Positions 26,031 through 40,350 of a stretch of DNA of 64,000 bases are shown in pieces. The position numbers and the translations under genes are program-made. The stretch's first letter is position 1, and every line of letters begins with the position of its first letter. The notes beneath the pieces were generated by a model. The model saw nothing but the letters and a program-made list of their open reading frames with translations, had not been told where the DNA came from and did not search any database. Origin of the DNA: Larimichthys crocea (Eukaryota > Chordata > Actinopteri > Sciaenidae); NCBI RefSeq assembly GCF_000972845.2, contig NC_040025.1, positions 17,982,126 through 18,046,125 on the forward strand, read 5' to 3'.

Positions 26031-29000
26031 CAGTTAGTAGTTTAATTAAAAGTCATGTGTTCTGGCTTCATTGGTCTTTGGACTCTTATTAGTGTGCAGG
26101 GCTTTATTTTGATTTTATGATGTATATTATAAGATAGAATTTAATGATTGCACACTGGGTAAATTCACTTGTCACAGCAGCTCATATACACAAGGTGGAT
26201 AATAATAATGACTCATAAATAAGAAATATATATTATAAAAAGTCATGAAGTCAGAGTCTGATAGCTATTGTAATGAAGGACCTGTGGTAGCGCTCCTTCC
26301 AACATAGTGGGAGTATCAGTCTGTTGATGAAGAAGCTGTTTAAGGCTCCCACAGTCATAATTATAAAATCATAATATTCAACATTCTTTCATCATAAATC
26401 TCAGAAACCTAACTGTTACCATCTAAAACTAAGTTCATGTATGGGGTTCACCTTAAAACATCACTTTTACAGGTTTGGGTTTCAGGGTTTGTTGCTATGA
26501 CGACAGTCAGCTTCAAAGATGTGAAACATCAACAGTCTAAACCGGATAACTCAGTTATCGACATACCAAAAACAAACCTGTTGACGTTCAGTCATTTATA
26601 AAACAAGCCACCTGTGGTTATGTAAAAACTCCACTCCACATAAATTGAGCACTGAGCATTGAGCTGTTTTATGCATGCAAATGAAGGTAATTAAACACAT
26701 CTAAAATGCAAATGAGCCTGTCTCTAATATGCATACATGCATTTTATTTAAAACAAGGTTAGTCCCTGCATTTCTTCCATCTGAATATTTATATCAATAA
26801 AACAACCTTCATTTTCCAAGGAAAGGTTAAAGCAAGGTTTTCCTGTAAAACACTGGAATGATAACTACACCTGGTAGGATAAACTTTTAAAGTCTGCTAT
26901 ACGGTGAAATACTTGTCATGTTGCAGTCTGCTATAAAGCACTCTCCCTGTAAAGTCAGAGTAAAGGTCCTATAGAAAACTTTGGCTCTACATTTGTCACA
27001 AAGAAGCCGAGGAAACAAACCTGCTGCTTCATGAAAGACAGAAACATCCTTCAGATTTTCCAGATAACTGACCCCACGGTTTGTCCAGCATCCTCTCATC
27101 CTCTCCCCCCCAGCTGAAATCATCTCTCTCCTCACAAAACATGGCTCGTGGCTTCATCCAAGGTTGAGTTTTTTTGCTCTTCTAGTCTGTTTTTTGATAG
27201 GTGTGAACCGGTGTGTGTGGTCTGTGAGTTTAGAAGTTAGCTGTGGTTTTAAGGAGAAAAGGAAACAGGAGAGGATGTTGGGACTTTTTGCTTGGCACGT
27301 TGAAATAGATGGAATGATCTGGCGGCAAAATATTTCATGGTCTGAGGATCTCAGCAGCAAACCTTTTTTTAATATAATATATGATACAAGACTCTAAAAC
27401 AGGTTTTCTGATGCTTTTTTTTAAAAACAATTTAACTAATTTGTGACCTTTTAGCAGTTAATTTTCACCTTTTGTAAATATTTTCTCAGTGCACTTTATT
27501 TTAGTTGGTAATGGTGGAATTAAACTCATTTGATACATTCTTACAGATTAAACACAACAGTAAACAAAGTGGTTCAAAGTAGCTCCTCACTGACTAACTA
27601 CAACATTAAACGATTTATATATTAATAAATCAGCAATAATGACCCAATAGTGTAATTTATTGCACAGCTTTGATGAATGCTCAATTCTGATTCTGGTCAT
27701 CTAAACACGGTCATCACTCTGCGGTTTGTTGTTTCAGAATAACAGACTTGCAGTTTTGTTCATAGACACTGGAGAGCCACAGCAGATGCAAATCATTTTC
27801 AAATCAATATTTGAAACAATATATTGATTTCTCTATTAAGTAGCTGTGTAATAAGCAGGATAAAGTACAGTGAGCTGGCATCACCCTGTCAGGGTTTATT
27901 GTGCAACAATGACCGGCTCACTGTACATTATCCATTAAATAACACTGACAAGGACTGTACAGCAAAATGGGTACTTTTACTTTTGATGGCTGAAGAACAT
28001 TTAGTTGCTAATGCTTCTAACTTCACTACACTGCAGAAATATTAGGTTTTCTTTTACAGCTTTACTGTCGTTAGTTTTCAGATTAAAAATAACCAACGTA
28101 TAACAACAGCCACATAGACCATCTTCAACGTCATATTTTTATAGAATATAGTTTGTTATGTAATGAGACTGAAAGTAGCTGATCTGCATGATGAGATCTT
28201 TACCTTTTATACTTTTTTCTTGCTGCTAGTATCTAAGCATTCTTTTTTCTTGTAACTACATCATCCACAATGCAATTTGAACAGTCACAGTTTGGTCAGA
28301 GATTCAGGTGTGTTAATCTAGTAATGGCTAATTTAGCCTTGAGCCAGTGTGGGCTACAAAGATCTGGTGAGCTCACTTCTTTTTTTTATCTTCAAACTTG
28401 TAATTTTCAGATCCCAGCCAGCATCACTTGAGGCCATTTATCAGATTTCACACAGCTCCCTCTGGAGCCACAGAAGGTTTTATACAACTTTTTTTTCATA
28501 TACAGTATGCACTCATATAGTACTCTGTAAGACCTGTGAACAGACTTTGATGTGTAAAATTGGTGTTGTTCTCCTTTAAAGTAAAAGATCTGTACACTGC
28601 AACACGATTTAGGAAGGAGTCGAGGTGGAGTTCTTGATTTGTTTTCAATAAGTTGTCATCATGAGAGCACTGGAGCTCTGCATTACATCTTTGTTGGGCG
28701 CCAATAAAAAGGAATACACAAAGAAAGGGAGGATACTGCAGCTCTGCATACCACAGCATAATATTTCACGTCCAAGAGTCGGCTGCTGTTTTGATCCACC
28801 CCTTAATGTTCAGTCCCTGCATGTGTGCTGTAATGACTTTCCCAGTGCGTGTGTGTCTATATCAGTTTATCTGTGTATGTGTTTGTTGCTGCCTGCTGTG
28901 TGTTTCAGGCCTGAGCTGCAGCTCTCATGCTTCTAATGATATCCTGCTTTCACATTCTTGTCATAGCCGATTTGGATTCCACCTTGTCTGCACCAGCGGA

Positions 29001-30061
29001 TCAACCCATTGCAGCCACTGGCCCGGCCCAAGCATTCCTCACCAACACACACACTCCCTCAGGAGGCCTTTTGCAGACGCCTACCGCAAACCTCACACAC
29101 ACTGCCTCTCGTTCTCCCACTCTCGTTCTCCCTTCTGTTTCTATTGTCTTGAGTTAGATTTCAAGGGAACAGCCTGTAGCCACAGTCGTAGGAGCTCTTT
29201 GTTCAATAAAGCGTGCCAGGTTCAGTTCCTCGCTGGCAGAGGATAGACAAAGCAAGGCTCACACGCTAGACTTCCAGGCTCCTCTTTAATGTGTTGTCAT
29301 AAAACATGCAGCTGGCAGAGACTTAACGTTTCAGTGGGACTCTGTGCTGTTGCAGCACACTGAGCTCTGGGTATTGCCCTTCCAACTGTCCTCGTACATG
29401 TTTCTTTCTGCTACGTCTGTGCACTGTCAGAGTCACATAGACCTGACATTTCTTTCTTTCTCATAGTACAGCATTTCAGTTCACCAAGTGGAAAATCTGA
29501 ATAAATAAAAAAATAAAAAAATCACAAGACTGCTGTGGCTTCAGTCTACAAAAATGCCCTCTGCTGTCATCTCCAAATGCTGGGACAGTGAAGGGATATT
29601 GGTTTTTTTGGCAGATGAAAATAAGACTTCAGGCTGTCATCTGATTTATTTCTCCTCTGCTTGAAGGGAAAAGAAACCCAAAATGAATTTAAGCAACAGT
29701 CTGCATGCTGCCATGTGGCTTACCCCTAACCCCTTTAATGTGTAGTCATAAGGGTTTCATAACCTTTTATAACTCAAAAACAGATTTGTTTGAGTCATGC
29801 ATTTACAAACAAATTCTGTTAGTCCTTAAACCAGAAAGTATATAATAAATCCCAAACCATCTCGCACAGAAACTGGATTAATGATACAATTCAGGAGTCT
29901 GTTTGACATTATGCACTTATTCACTCCTGATGCACTTCACTTTGCTCTGGTGCTTCGTGTTGGTGGTGGCATTTTATTCTTTTTTCCATCAAGTAAACTA
30001 AACTAAAATGTATCTGCGAGCACGGTCCATCTCATTTGTTGCATCAACTATTGGTGGTTCT
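26031..30061. other. intergenic, no gene recognised
   Basis: Mostly AT-rich DNA. 28980-29250 is denser (C-rich, CCACTGGCCCGGCCCAAGC) and might be regulatory. No open frame here shows a protein domain. Confidence 0.5.
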
Positions 30062-30248
30062 GGGGCGCCCTGGTAGATCATCCGGTGTGGGCCCCATACA
30101 TGTACAAAGGCTCAATCCATAGCGGCCCAGGGTTTGATTCTGACCTGTGGCCCTTTGCTGCACGTCTCTCTTTTTTTCCCCACTTTCCTGTCACTCTTTA
30201 ACTGCTACTTTTAAATAAAAGCCCAAAAATATCTTTAAAAAGAAAAAG
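30062..30248 (+). mobile_element. tRNA-derived SINE
   Basis: The head GGCGCCCTGGTAGATCATCCGG resembles a tRNA A box, and GGTTTGATTCTGACC (30131-30145) is a B box. The body GGCCCTTTGCTGCACGTCTC with CTTTCCTGTCACTCTTTAAC and an A-rich end is the common teleost SINE that I recognise by its order of blocks. Diverged and not full consensus. Confidence 0.75.
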
Positions 30249-31005
30249 TATTGGTGATTGTCTCCAAACTAACACTATGTTATTATATTGTCACCTTTAT
30301 CTATTATTCTAGCACAACTATTTACTATTCATGACATTAAAGTTCTCTCTGTTTTGTCATCGAGAAAGAAATGAGTCTGGAGATCTAGCAGAAAATATAG
30401 CCACAATACTACTATTTGTTTAGATTTATGTATCTGAGATTCCTCCTGAATTTATTTTAGAAAAAACTGTTCCCATTAATGTCATACATTAATATAAGTT
30501 TAACTGAGAAATTAAACTCAATGACTTATGTAGCTATAGTACATTAAATAATAGATGGAATAGATGAATAACTACATTAAGTTATTCATCACTTTAAAGG
30601 AGAAATGTAAAACCAGGTCAGATCTCTTAGAAACACACAGGACAGACGTGGGTCAAGGACAATGCTTCCTATCAGGTTTATTGACTTCGTTCAGTATCCT
30701 TTCATCAGAGCAGATGCAGCCCAGAAAATGAGAGTCAGATAAACCTGATAAAGAGTTGATTTGTGACCCACTTTTCATGAGAAGAACACAAACAAGCTTG
30801 CTGTTTTTGAAAATCACATTTATAGATTTTGTTGGTTCAGGTAGATAACTGGAGGTGTGCTGCTACATGTTTGTGTTATAATACAACGCATCATTTACAG
30901 TAAGGTGGGTTACCTAACCCATTAAAGTCCAACTCACTCTTCTGCTCTGCACTGCTATAAACACTTGTTGGTACTACTGTGGATAGTAGCTGCAGGATTT
31001 CACCC
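30249..31005. other. intergenic, nothing recognised
   Basis: AT-rich DNA without recognisable exon or repeat. Confidence 0.5.
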
Positions 31006-31436
31006 AAGTGGCGACGTCCATGGCTGTGAAGTGAAAACTACAGTTCCTCAAACAGGCACAAACGAGTCAATCTCCATAAGTCTCCACGTTAAAACTTCAC
31101 AGCATAAATAAACATGTTTACAGCCTGGTCTCTATACAGTAGCTAATTTCCTGTTTATGACAACTATACTGAGTCTGAATTTCTATTTAATTTACACGAT
31201 CAATCAACCACCTGTCAACTTTGATTGACAGGTGGTTGATTTGAGCACACAGGCATTATTCGGCCCACCTCAGGTCTGCCAATAATCCACGTCTTTGCTG
31301 ATTTTCGGATTAGCTGGAAGGTGGAAGGGACAAGACTGCCAACATGGTGATGGTCAGAGCCACAGCTTTAAATCGGCTCTTCAGAAACCTGTAGGTGACG
31401 TCATGCATACACTGTGCATTCTTTATACTGTCAGTG
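31006..31436 (+). repeat. dispersed repeat family A, copy 2, with 17-bp hairpin
   Basis: It shares the blocks of copy 1 and is longer at the end (CCACGTCTTTGCTGATTTTC, GTGACGTCATGCATACACTG, CATTCTTTATACTGTCAGTG). It contains a perfect inverted repeat, 31202-31218 with 31225-31241, not present in the other copies. Confidence 0.8.
31202..31241. repeat. perfect inverted repeat, 17-bp arms, 6-base loop
   Basis: AATCAACCACCTGTCAA and its exact reverse complement flank CTTTGA. It lies inside repeat copy 2. Confidence 0.9.
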
Positions 31437-32442
31437 TTTTCACCAAGCTAAGCTAAGCACTACTAATGTTCATGTATGTCAATAATGAGTTCAGCTTGTG
31501 TCCATTTCCATACGACAAACTAAATCTAAGTCTGATTTTTATTCACACAGGAAGAGTGACCAAAGTAAATATACTTGAAAATGTCAGTATACATTGTCAG
31601 TACAAATTCTTCATGAGCTGTTGATGGACCCAAACAAGGTCGTCCACAGATGGAAACAATGAATTGAAGTAAATTGTGGGTGGTGCTCCAGGAATATCTC
31701 AGAAAAACAAAAAATGTTTCTAAATGTCTCTCTGTGAAGACATTCCAGTGTTGTAGTTTGTTTTGCATACTTTGGTGCACATAAAATATTAACTTAAATA
31801 TGCTGATTTCTTCTATATAAACTGCAAAAACATTAGCCACGTAGTTAGTACATAGTACTTTTGTCTTTCTCAGCCCATTCTTACAATTATTACCCACTGA
31901 AAAATAAACAAGCATAAACACCATATTGTCACATTTTATCTTTGCATATTAAGGAACTCAAACCAATGGGTTTGACCACTTACTTTACTCTTCTTCATAT
32001 CATAATTACATCTGAACTTCTGACCTGCATGCTCCTGCTGTACTCACTGTCAGGCTTAACTGTATGTACACATACTTCTCAATGCTACATAACATTTCAT
32101 AGAGGAGATTGTTTGCTCCATACTAAACTATTATGCTTGCTGCTATGAAAGAGGTGGTTTAGATTTGTCCGTCTCAATTCACTACATGCTTTATATTCCC
32201 TGCATTGTGGATGTGTTCTGTTGGGGTATAGTCACACAGCTGGTGCTCACACGTAGGAAGTGTTTGCTTGATAACATTTACATCCTGTAGTCTAGAGGTG
32301 TCCAGCAGGGGTTTGGCAACATGGTGTCAGCTGTGTGTAAGTTTCTCTGGAGGAAAGTTTATTATCTCTCATTATTGCCTCTGCTGTGCCGGTGATGATC
32401 TCACAATCTAGATGCTAAATATTATCTTTCCTTATTCTCATT
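31437..32442. other. intergenic, nothing recognised
   Basis: AT-rich. A 132-codon minus-strand frame (31526-31924) has no domain and an AT-driven composition, so I do not call it. Confidence 0.5.
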
Positions 32443-32727
32443 AGGGCTGTAACTAACGGTTATTTTCATCATTGATTAAACATTTAGTCTTAGTGTTAGA
32501 GGACAGTGAAAAATGGCTGCTATAATTTTCCAGAGTCCAAGGTGACGTCTTCATTTTGCTTTCATTGTCCAAAGATTTTCAATTTAGAAAGGTATTAAGA
32601 GCAAAGCAGTAAATCTTCACAGCTGGGAAGCTCACAACACACCTTTTTTTTTGCTTGATGAATTACTTGCAAAACAAAATTGTTGTAATTTAATATCTTG
32701 TCTATTAATTAATCAACTAATTAATTT
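32443..32727 (+). repeat. dispersed teleost repeat ('AGGGCTGTAACTAA' type)
   Basis: It opens AGGGCTGTAACTAACGGTTA and contains CAGAGTCCAAGGTGACGTCT and a TTTGCTTGATGAATTACTTG-like stretch. It ends in ATTAATTAATCAACTAATTAA. I recognise this order from a repeat very common in percomorph genomes; the transposon class is not determined. Confidence 0.7.
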
Positions 32728-33100
32728 ATCCAGTACCAATCTTTAGCAGTAATTAACACACATAAGTCATTCTTTCTCTTGGTTACCTGAAATCCTGTTT
32801 ATTGTGTGTGATATTTATAGAAAACAATATTTTAATAAGGTCCCAGTAAATCTTTCATCACTCACTTCAGCACTTAGTTTAATTAGCTTTCTGCAGATCA
32901 AACCGTTTCTGTCTATTTTGCCAACCTGTGTGATTGCTGTTTTCTTCAGATTCCATTAATTTCAGTGACAAACACAGCAGATGGGACTTGAGGGATCAAA
33001 TGGCAATGCCACTAAGTGACTGACCTAATATGCTATAGGTCAAAAGCTCTGCACAGTCTCCCATCATGCATATAACCCAGATTCGACCCTGGCCTGTCAT
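32728..33100. other. intergenic, nothing recognised
   Basis: AT-rich spacer. A tRNA B-box-like word (GATTCGACCCTGG, 33080-33092) stands alone without an A box. Confidence 0.4.
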
Positions 33101-33960
33101 ACTTGCTGTGGTGGCTTTATAAAGCCTGCCTGTCTCAGGGTAGCAACAGCACCAAAGCTAAATAAATCACAGCCAGTAAATGGCTTCTACTCCTCAGCAA
33201 TTTCCTCAGCTATCATCAGTCTGTGGGCCAGGACTGATAGCATGCTGTCAGTCGCCTGCTACCTTGGAGTAACCCAGGACTGGCTTTCTCTGCTGTGTGG
33301 AAACGCGTTAACCTCACCTCCTGTTGTTCTAAGAACGAGGACAGCAAAGGAAAAGGTGGTCTGACGGCCAAGCAGGGGCTTAAAGGTGCAACTAAGCTTG
33401 CCTTGCTGTGGCTTGGGGGGCTAGGAGGGACAGGTAGCACCCTGACCTTGTGTTTGTGTAATGGCCGTCCCTGTGATAGATGCCGTTGTCAGTGCATTGC
33501 CCGCTGTGCCGTGGGCCTGTCCACTTGCCCTGACGCAGATGGATTGGCCTTTGTTTTTTCCCTCACCTCCGCTGTGTAATTAATCTTTAGTGCGAGCCCA
33601 TTGGAAGAGAGTGCACTGCAACTGTGGGCTGCTGGCCCAATACACTCACTGGCGGGTGGGTAGAGGCAGCTTTCAAGGCCCTGAGGACAAGCACCACCTA
33701 GGAGATGGCAAAAAGAAGATGTTTAAATGCATGCTGCTCCAGGCCTCCTCGCTCACCTTGGTTATCAAAAGAAGAGTCTGAGAGCACAATATTTGTCCCT
33801 GCTCCAGAGTACAATTTATCTTGGATGAAAATAGCATTTCTGGGAAGATTCAGCAGTAATAGACCCTCTCCAGCGCCGCTGCCATGACATATTTTACACT
33901 GAGGCCTGGTTTCTCTCTACCTATTGCCTCATCACATGTTTCTGCTCCATTTCACAGGAT
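33101..33960. promoter_or_regulatory. candidate conserved non-coding block
   Basis: About 850 bases of complex, balanced-composition sequence with no simple repeats. Frames open on both strands (94 codons + at 33295-33579, 74 codons - at 33216-33440) show no known domain. Examples of dense words are GGACTGATAGCATGCTGTCA and GTGTAATTAATC. Its texture differs sharply from the AT-rich flanks. Confidence 0.35.
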
Positions 33961-36900
33961 AATAAGGCTGTGGGCTAAAATGGCTCAAAGCAAATCAACA
34001 TATCTGTGCTGCTATTTTTTTTTTATAGATTCTGTTTGAGTTTAACACTGTGAAGAGAGCAAATTGGCCACATCACAGCGATAAGGATTGGTTCAACAAA
34101 GGGTACACACAAGTAAAGATGCTTTTTATCCTCGACCATAAAAGAAAATAATCTAAATAATACATTTAAAATTTTTCAGATGATGATTTTAGGATATCTA
34201 TCATTTCCTCTATGCTAATTCTTCTCTATGTCAACAGTAGATGATGTTCAACAGATTATGAATGCTTCTAAAAATGCAGTTACATTTTATGGTTATGATA
34301 AAAACTAAAAAATTAAATAATTAGTCCCTTTACAGGTCTGTATGTATGTTTTTACCACAGAATATTATAGTACTGTAGGTTTATAGAGAGATCCAGAGCT
34401 CATGCTGCCACATTTATGCTTTAAATATTTATAATAGAATATAATGAAACTGTTGATATCTCTATAATGATACAGATGAATATGACGTTTTATGAGTTTT
34501 TTGAGCCAGGTTTGTAGGCAGTGTTTGTGATTTGAGTATAAATCCTCTTTCGGGTGCAGTAGTGGGCTGCTAATCACAGGCTGTGGTTAATCCCTTGGCT
34601 GTGGTGCTTTTCAACAGCTGAGAGCGGTGAGGTTATGGACAAACTGAAGCCCCCTCGAGATGGAGGTGTGAAGCAAATCACCGAGACTCGAAATGAGCTG
34701 AGCGAAGACTAAATAAAAGAGGTATATGCTGTGTTTTTGTTTTGTTATTAAGAAAGGAAAGTCTTCATAAAGCTGTGCTTTAATGCTGTGCACGGGGACA
34801 AGGTCAGTTTAATGAGGTGATGTGAAGCCTGGAAATGAATAGTGTTGTGATATCCTGCAGCACAGCAAATAGAAGCACTGGGAGCCATTGAGATCCAGAG
34901 CCTGAGGCACAGGATTGCAGAGCAAACAGGCAGAGTGTTAGTTCACTAAATGATGCAGAATGGATGCTGGATAATCACCACACTGCTCATAAATTTTACT
35001 TTAGAGGCACCTTGTAGCACAGACTGGCTGCATTTTCTTTAGTCTAGACTATATCACTACACTGTCCATATAATGTGCTCATCATCAATTCAAACATATG
35101 ACAGACATTATAGTATAATAATGGTTTACTTTTAATTTGATGAATAGATATGGCTTCAGAAAAACAATTCACTATTGCAAACAGAGCAGACACATCGAGA
35201 GGGATGCACACCGCTCATCCCAGTTATCTATGTTCATGTTGAACATTTCTCTGGTGCAGCCCCTGGGGTTATGGTGGAACAGTGCCTCCTCCCTCCCTGT
35301 AAGCCCTCCACCCCGGTGGCTGGCTGCAGATTTAATGGGCTTAGCAGCTGTTGAGGAAAAGCAGTGAGGGCTTGTGGCATATGCTCTGGTTAGAACAAAG
35401 AGCAGTGAGCACACCACACAAGCTACAACCGCCTGAGCTGAACGCATCGCTGCCACAGGGGCTGTAGTCGACCATTAAACTGCTTTACAGCTTGTGTTCA
35501 TTCAGTTTATTTGATTGAGTTTTTGTTAATGTGCTGTGTGAGTCCTGTATACTATTATTAGTTTTTGACCATTTACCCCCTGTTTACAAAATATAAAAAA
35601 TGTTTGTTTTAGCTGTTTAACAATGTTTTCAGAACATAATTTACTTTCTCTTTACTGTGTGAGGTTGTACAGTCGGTGTGTACGGTGTTAATTCATGAAA
35701 TGAGAGCTTAGGATGGTGAATTTCAAAGGTTCTTCAAAGACACTTGACAAGGCCGCCCTCTTCAGGGAGAGCTGTAACCCCTCCAACACGTCTGCTCCCA
35801 GTTCCTGATACTATTTGGACAGAAAGTGGTGCACAGAGTCCTCTAGTGGAAATAGACATAAATGAACCAAGTGAAAAAGAAATCTATTTTTAATATAACA
35901 TACACCGGGACTAGACACCATTTTGCCTTGGCTGACATCACATTAATGACGATAAAAAAGTTTGACTTTTCAAAACCAGATTTATATTTTTCAGGCAGAT
36001 GAACAATGAACTAATTTGAATTATCTGCCTTCAGCATTTTTATGTGATTTGGCAAAGTGCTCCACTGCTGCCTGCAGATATGATCAGATTATTGGCTGAA
36101 AACTAATTAACTTTGGCAAATATGTGATTCTCAACACCGGTTTTGTTGAGCAAAACAAGCAGTAAAGGTTCCCTGCCGTTATTACCCTGTTTTAAATATT
36201 GCAAACAATATTTCCTGTGCATATAACAGATTGCACAGACACTTTTTCTACACATATCTGGCCCATGCAGTCTGGTTACTCCTACAATTACCAGCTGTTG
36301 TGGGCACACACAGGCTGATGTAAGTTTTATTGCAGTTTGCACAGTTGCTCTGTGCATATATGAGCTTCAACAGGCAGTATGTGTAAACAGTGATAATGTT
36401 GTGTTTGTGCAGTGTGTCTGTCTGTCTGTATGTATGTGTGTGTGTTTTGCACGGTTTCCCTAACTGTTAGCAAACACGCTGTGGTGCCATGTTCTCCCAC
36501 TCACTGCTGACAGAAACAGCTCAGTGACTGTGTGGGAGTCAAGTGTGGCAGGTTTGCTAACTGTCTGTGCTCGTAACAGTACAGTATAAGCTCTCTAAAT
36601 CAAGATGCTGCTTGCCGTGTGCTTGTGTGCATCTGTAGGTGTGTATGAATAAAAGTAGGTAGTAAAAGCTGTCTCTTGCATCGCCTGTTTGCCCTCATTA
36701 AAGGACAAAAATGTCCTTGCACTCGCTATGCTATGGGGAGGCAGAACAAAACAAATGGCTTGCAGTGGAACAAAATAAAAAATGGTAAACACTTGACATT
36801 GTGCAAGAGATATGAAGGCAGCCTGTGAATGGGGAAGAAAGGGAAAATGAGACCGAGCGAGAGGCCACTGGGTGAACAAAGGCTTATCATGTGTAATCTC

Positions 36901-38130
36901 CACCAGTCTTGCTTGTCAGTCTCATCATGGCTGACCTTGTCTCCAGCTCGGCTATAAGCGTGACCCTCTGTCCTGACTTGGCTGAGCAGACCCGTCACAC
37001 TCTGTTTGTATGTGGGCCTCTCGCCCCCACACCAACCAACCAACAGCCTCACTTACTTTACGGTGTAACAATATGACATGCAGCTGAAGAGAAATAGGTT
37101 AGACAGGGGAACAGTGTCTCAAAAGAAGATCACACTTATTGTATTCTGTTCATGTATTGTACTGCAGTGTTGTATAACTGTGTGTGTGTGTGTGTTAAGA
37201 GGAGACCGGATGACAGGAACAAAAACTGAATGAGATGTTAAAAACCTAAAATAGCTGGTAGTTTTTGTAGTTACAAACCAGACTTTATGACCATTATTAT
37301 TTAGCCACTAGTTAAACGATGAGTGATAATGTTTTATAGTTTTGATATCATCAACAAATCCAGTGAAAAGACAAAAACCAACAATTCTTCCACAATCAAT
37401 GAGTTTCTACTGAAAACAGATGGACATAAAGACGAATTAGGAATGCATTTCTTCTATGTAGAGTCAATACTAAATAAACTACAATGCCCATTTTAATGAT
37501 AATAAAGAAACATGTTACTCAGTGCAACAGGGTGACTCATTGCTGTATTCTTATTTTTAGACAACAGAGCTCTATGGCTCTACAGCTGAATAAGATATAT
37601 CAGGCTTTGGCTACACAGGCAATAGTTGTTAGCATGTCCAATCTATTTTGAGAAAATTAGAGAAAAATCACAAACTGTTTTATCAGTTAGTGCTGGTGCG
37701 TTATCAAGAGTAGTAGTGCCTGCGTAAGTGCGTATTCTTTCAATTTAGGCCTGCATTTTTCTGTCCAGCAAAGAATACTCTGTGTTATAAATAGTGGCAG
37801 TAAAACTAGTCTTGCATATTTAGCTCACCAAAAAAATGAGCCAATGGCATTTGCACATTGTCTTTTAACTTCTGCTGCTTAACTTCAGGGAGTAGGGATC
37901 ATTATGAAGTTAACAATGGCCCACAGACAGGTGGGACAACTATATGATTATGTATTTTGAGTCCTTATTCCATCCACCCATGAAATTGGACAACTATGCC
38001 ATACCTTCACCATCGTAGGAAAATTTAGAGGTGAGTATTCTTAATGCTGAATGAACAATACAGTAAGTAGTTATACTCTATATACCTGTGTATAGCCTGC
38101 ACTACATCACTGATATAGTATATAATATAG
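33961..38130. other. intergenic, with denser islands at 34550-34950, 35190-35470 and 36400-37060
   Basis: No exon was recognised. The islands are non-repetitive with higher GC; between them the DNA is AT-rich. Confidence 0.45.
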
Positions 38131-38178
38131 GAGTGGTTAGCACTGTCACCTCACACCAAGAAGGTTCAAACCTCATGC
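38131..38178 (+). mobile_element. tRNA-like SINE head fragment
   Basis: GAGTGGTTAGCACTGTCACCTC (A-box-like) followed by AAGAAGGTTCAAACC (B-box-like) is the head of a common fish repeat. Only about 48 bases are clear. Confidence 0.5.
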
Positions 38179-40350
38179 TGATATATATATACTAGTCTTG
38201 CTAACTTTGCTGTTAATCAAATCACATCACACCATTGTCACATTTGTTGTTTAATTTTGTCTTGAATTCTTCTATTTCAATTTCTACTTCTATTCCCCGT
38301 TTAGTTATATAGCTCTTTCTTTATTTCTCTGGACTTTTTTTTCGGCCCCAACAACAGCCAAATCTCATCTTATCTTAATGTTTTGTCCTGTGTCCATTAT
38401 TTATTAGTGCATTATTTTGATTAATGGGACTGTGTCCATTTTTGGAAATCCCTCTTGAAAGGACAGTATTAGTGATCAATGAAGTTAGTGCTTTAATTAT
38501 TCAGGGAAAAAACAGAACTCAGCAACTCAAGACTACAAGCTTTGATATGTAGATGTACAGGAGACAGACTCTGAAGAACATCTAGAAGATGAGGACATGG
38601 CTAGACATAGAGGTCAACCTATGATCATTATGCTGCATGCACTCATACAGACCAGTGACTGTTTAGAGGCAGTTATGTCATCAAAGCAGCATGTGAAATT
38701 TAAAAGATGGAAATGATGGAAACATACAGAAGGACATCCTTTTACATAAGTTTGTCTATGCGGGTGATATTAATTTAGTATGACAGACATCTCTTCACAC
38801 CAAACTGAGCCTGTCCTCAAGAGTTCCCTAAAACATTCAGAAATGTGCTAGTGGCTTTAAAACCTTCAGACAGACAGTATAAATTACATCCTACAGTCTA
38901 CCATAACTAAAGAGATTTTCACCTTAGACAAGACAAGCTTACAGGCCAACAGCAAATATTTTCTATTATCTCAATCTCAGGTGCTACATTGCAAAATATA
39001 CTTTTCTACTGAATTGTGATTCTGGTTTCCAACATTGTTGTCAGTGTTGATGGACCAGCAGAGGGTGCCAAAGCACTTTAGTGATTAATGGACAATCAAC
39101 AGAAAACACATGATTTTACAAAACTCTTTGGATGCACTGGTCACAGCTGCAGTATAACTAGTTAGGAGAAGTAACATTTAACATCCAGCTCTGTAAGGAA
39201 AGTGGTCAGTCATTCAGCCAGTTTGGCAGCACTCTGTGTGTGTGACTTTACTGTACTGTATATGTAAAGATAATATTTTTGGTTGTTGGGGAGATGCTTA
39301 GTTTTGTACGTACTGCAAACAATGTAGCAATACACATTATTCTGCAGGAGGCTCAGTGTGCAGTTCATTCAACAAATTGCAGTTCAACAAAGAGAGGCCA
39401 GGGTAAGTTGTCATTTTTTGATTGCAAATGTTTAAGGAAAAGTTAACGTTTATCATTTTATACCGTTATATAGTTCTTTTACATGTCAAAGTTATTTTGT
39501 GCTTTAATCTAACTATTTCTTATAGCGTTTCCTCCATGCATTTTAAAATCCTCTAGTAAATAAAACATATGTCTAATCCACAACTATACCTTAATTAATA
39601 AACAACAATACTATTGTGGAATACCAACACAATAGCATTGTATTTGTAGTTAGTTACAGTCCTCTGGGACTCGTTTAAAGCTGGAAAATATGAAAAATAG
39701 AAGAAATTATCTTTAGATCCACGTGGATGAATCCTACATTCGGGATTTAAAAATGTTTTTTAAAAAATATATTAAAGGTCTGTTTGTTTGTTTGTTTGTT
39801 TGTTTTTTGTACGAGACCAAAACATTCAAACATGACAAATACATATTTTATATTGAAAACGACAGGTGACAGTTTATATTAAACACAGAAATAACCCAAT
39901 AACTGTCAAACTAACCGCTAACCGACCGTTAAATCACCGACAAACATCCTATCATGAGTAACCGTTAAAGACAGCTACCAACAAACTTAAGTTTTATTAG
40001 TTTTATTATTTAACCTTAACGTTAGCTGACATTAGATTAGTTTAGGTTAAAGTTAGCTAACTTGTTTTATTTTATTTTTTTAATTTATATGTCACATTCA
40101 ATCACAACGTAGCCACAGTGTTTTAGTCTTGGTTAGTTTGTAGCCTTAACTTAAATTGCAAAACTACTGCAACATTTTAGAAAACGTGTTTAACTAACTC
40201 ATGTTGACCATCGTAGACCTTAACTGATATCCTACAAATAAGATAGCAGTCGCTTGTTTACTATGTTCAGTTAAAAGTCAACCTGAAAATAATAAAGAGC
40301 TAAGTGATTTGATATTTTAGGAAAATAAAGCTTCAAGTCATGGCTGGACT
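38179..40350. other. AT-rich intergenic DNA with (TTTG)n tract
   Basis: Contains TTTG repeats at 39777-39804. No gene recognised. Confidence 0.5.

Noticed and set aside
33080..33092. tRNA B-box-like GATTCGACCCTGG
   Set aside because: No A box or foldable tRNA body at the right distance.
39054..39066. CTCF-like word CCAGCAGAGGGTG
   Set aside because: Core mismatch at the last position and no supporting context; such words occur by chance.
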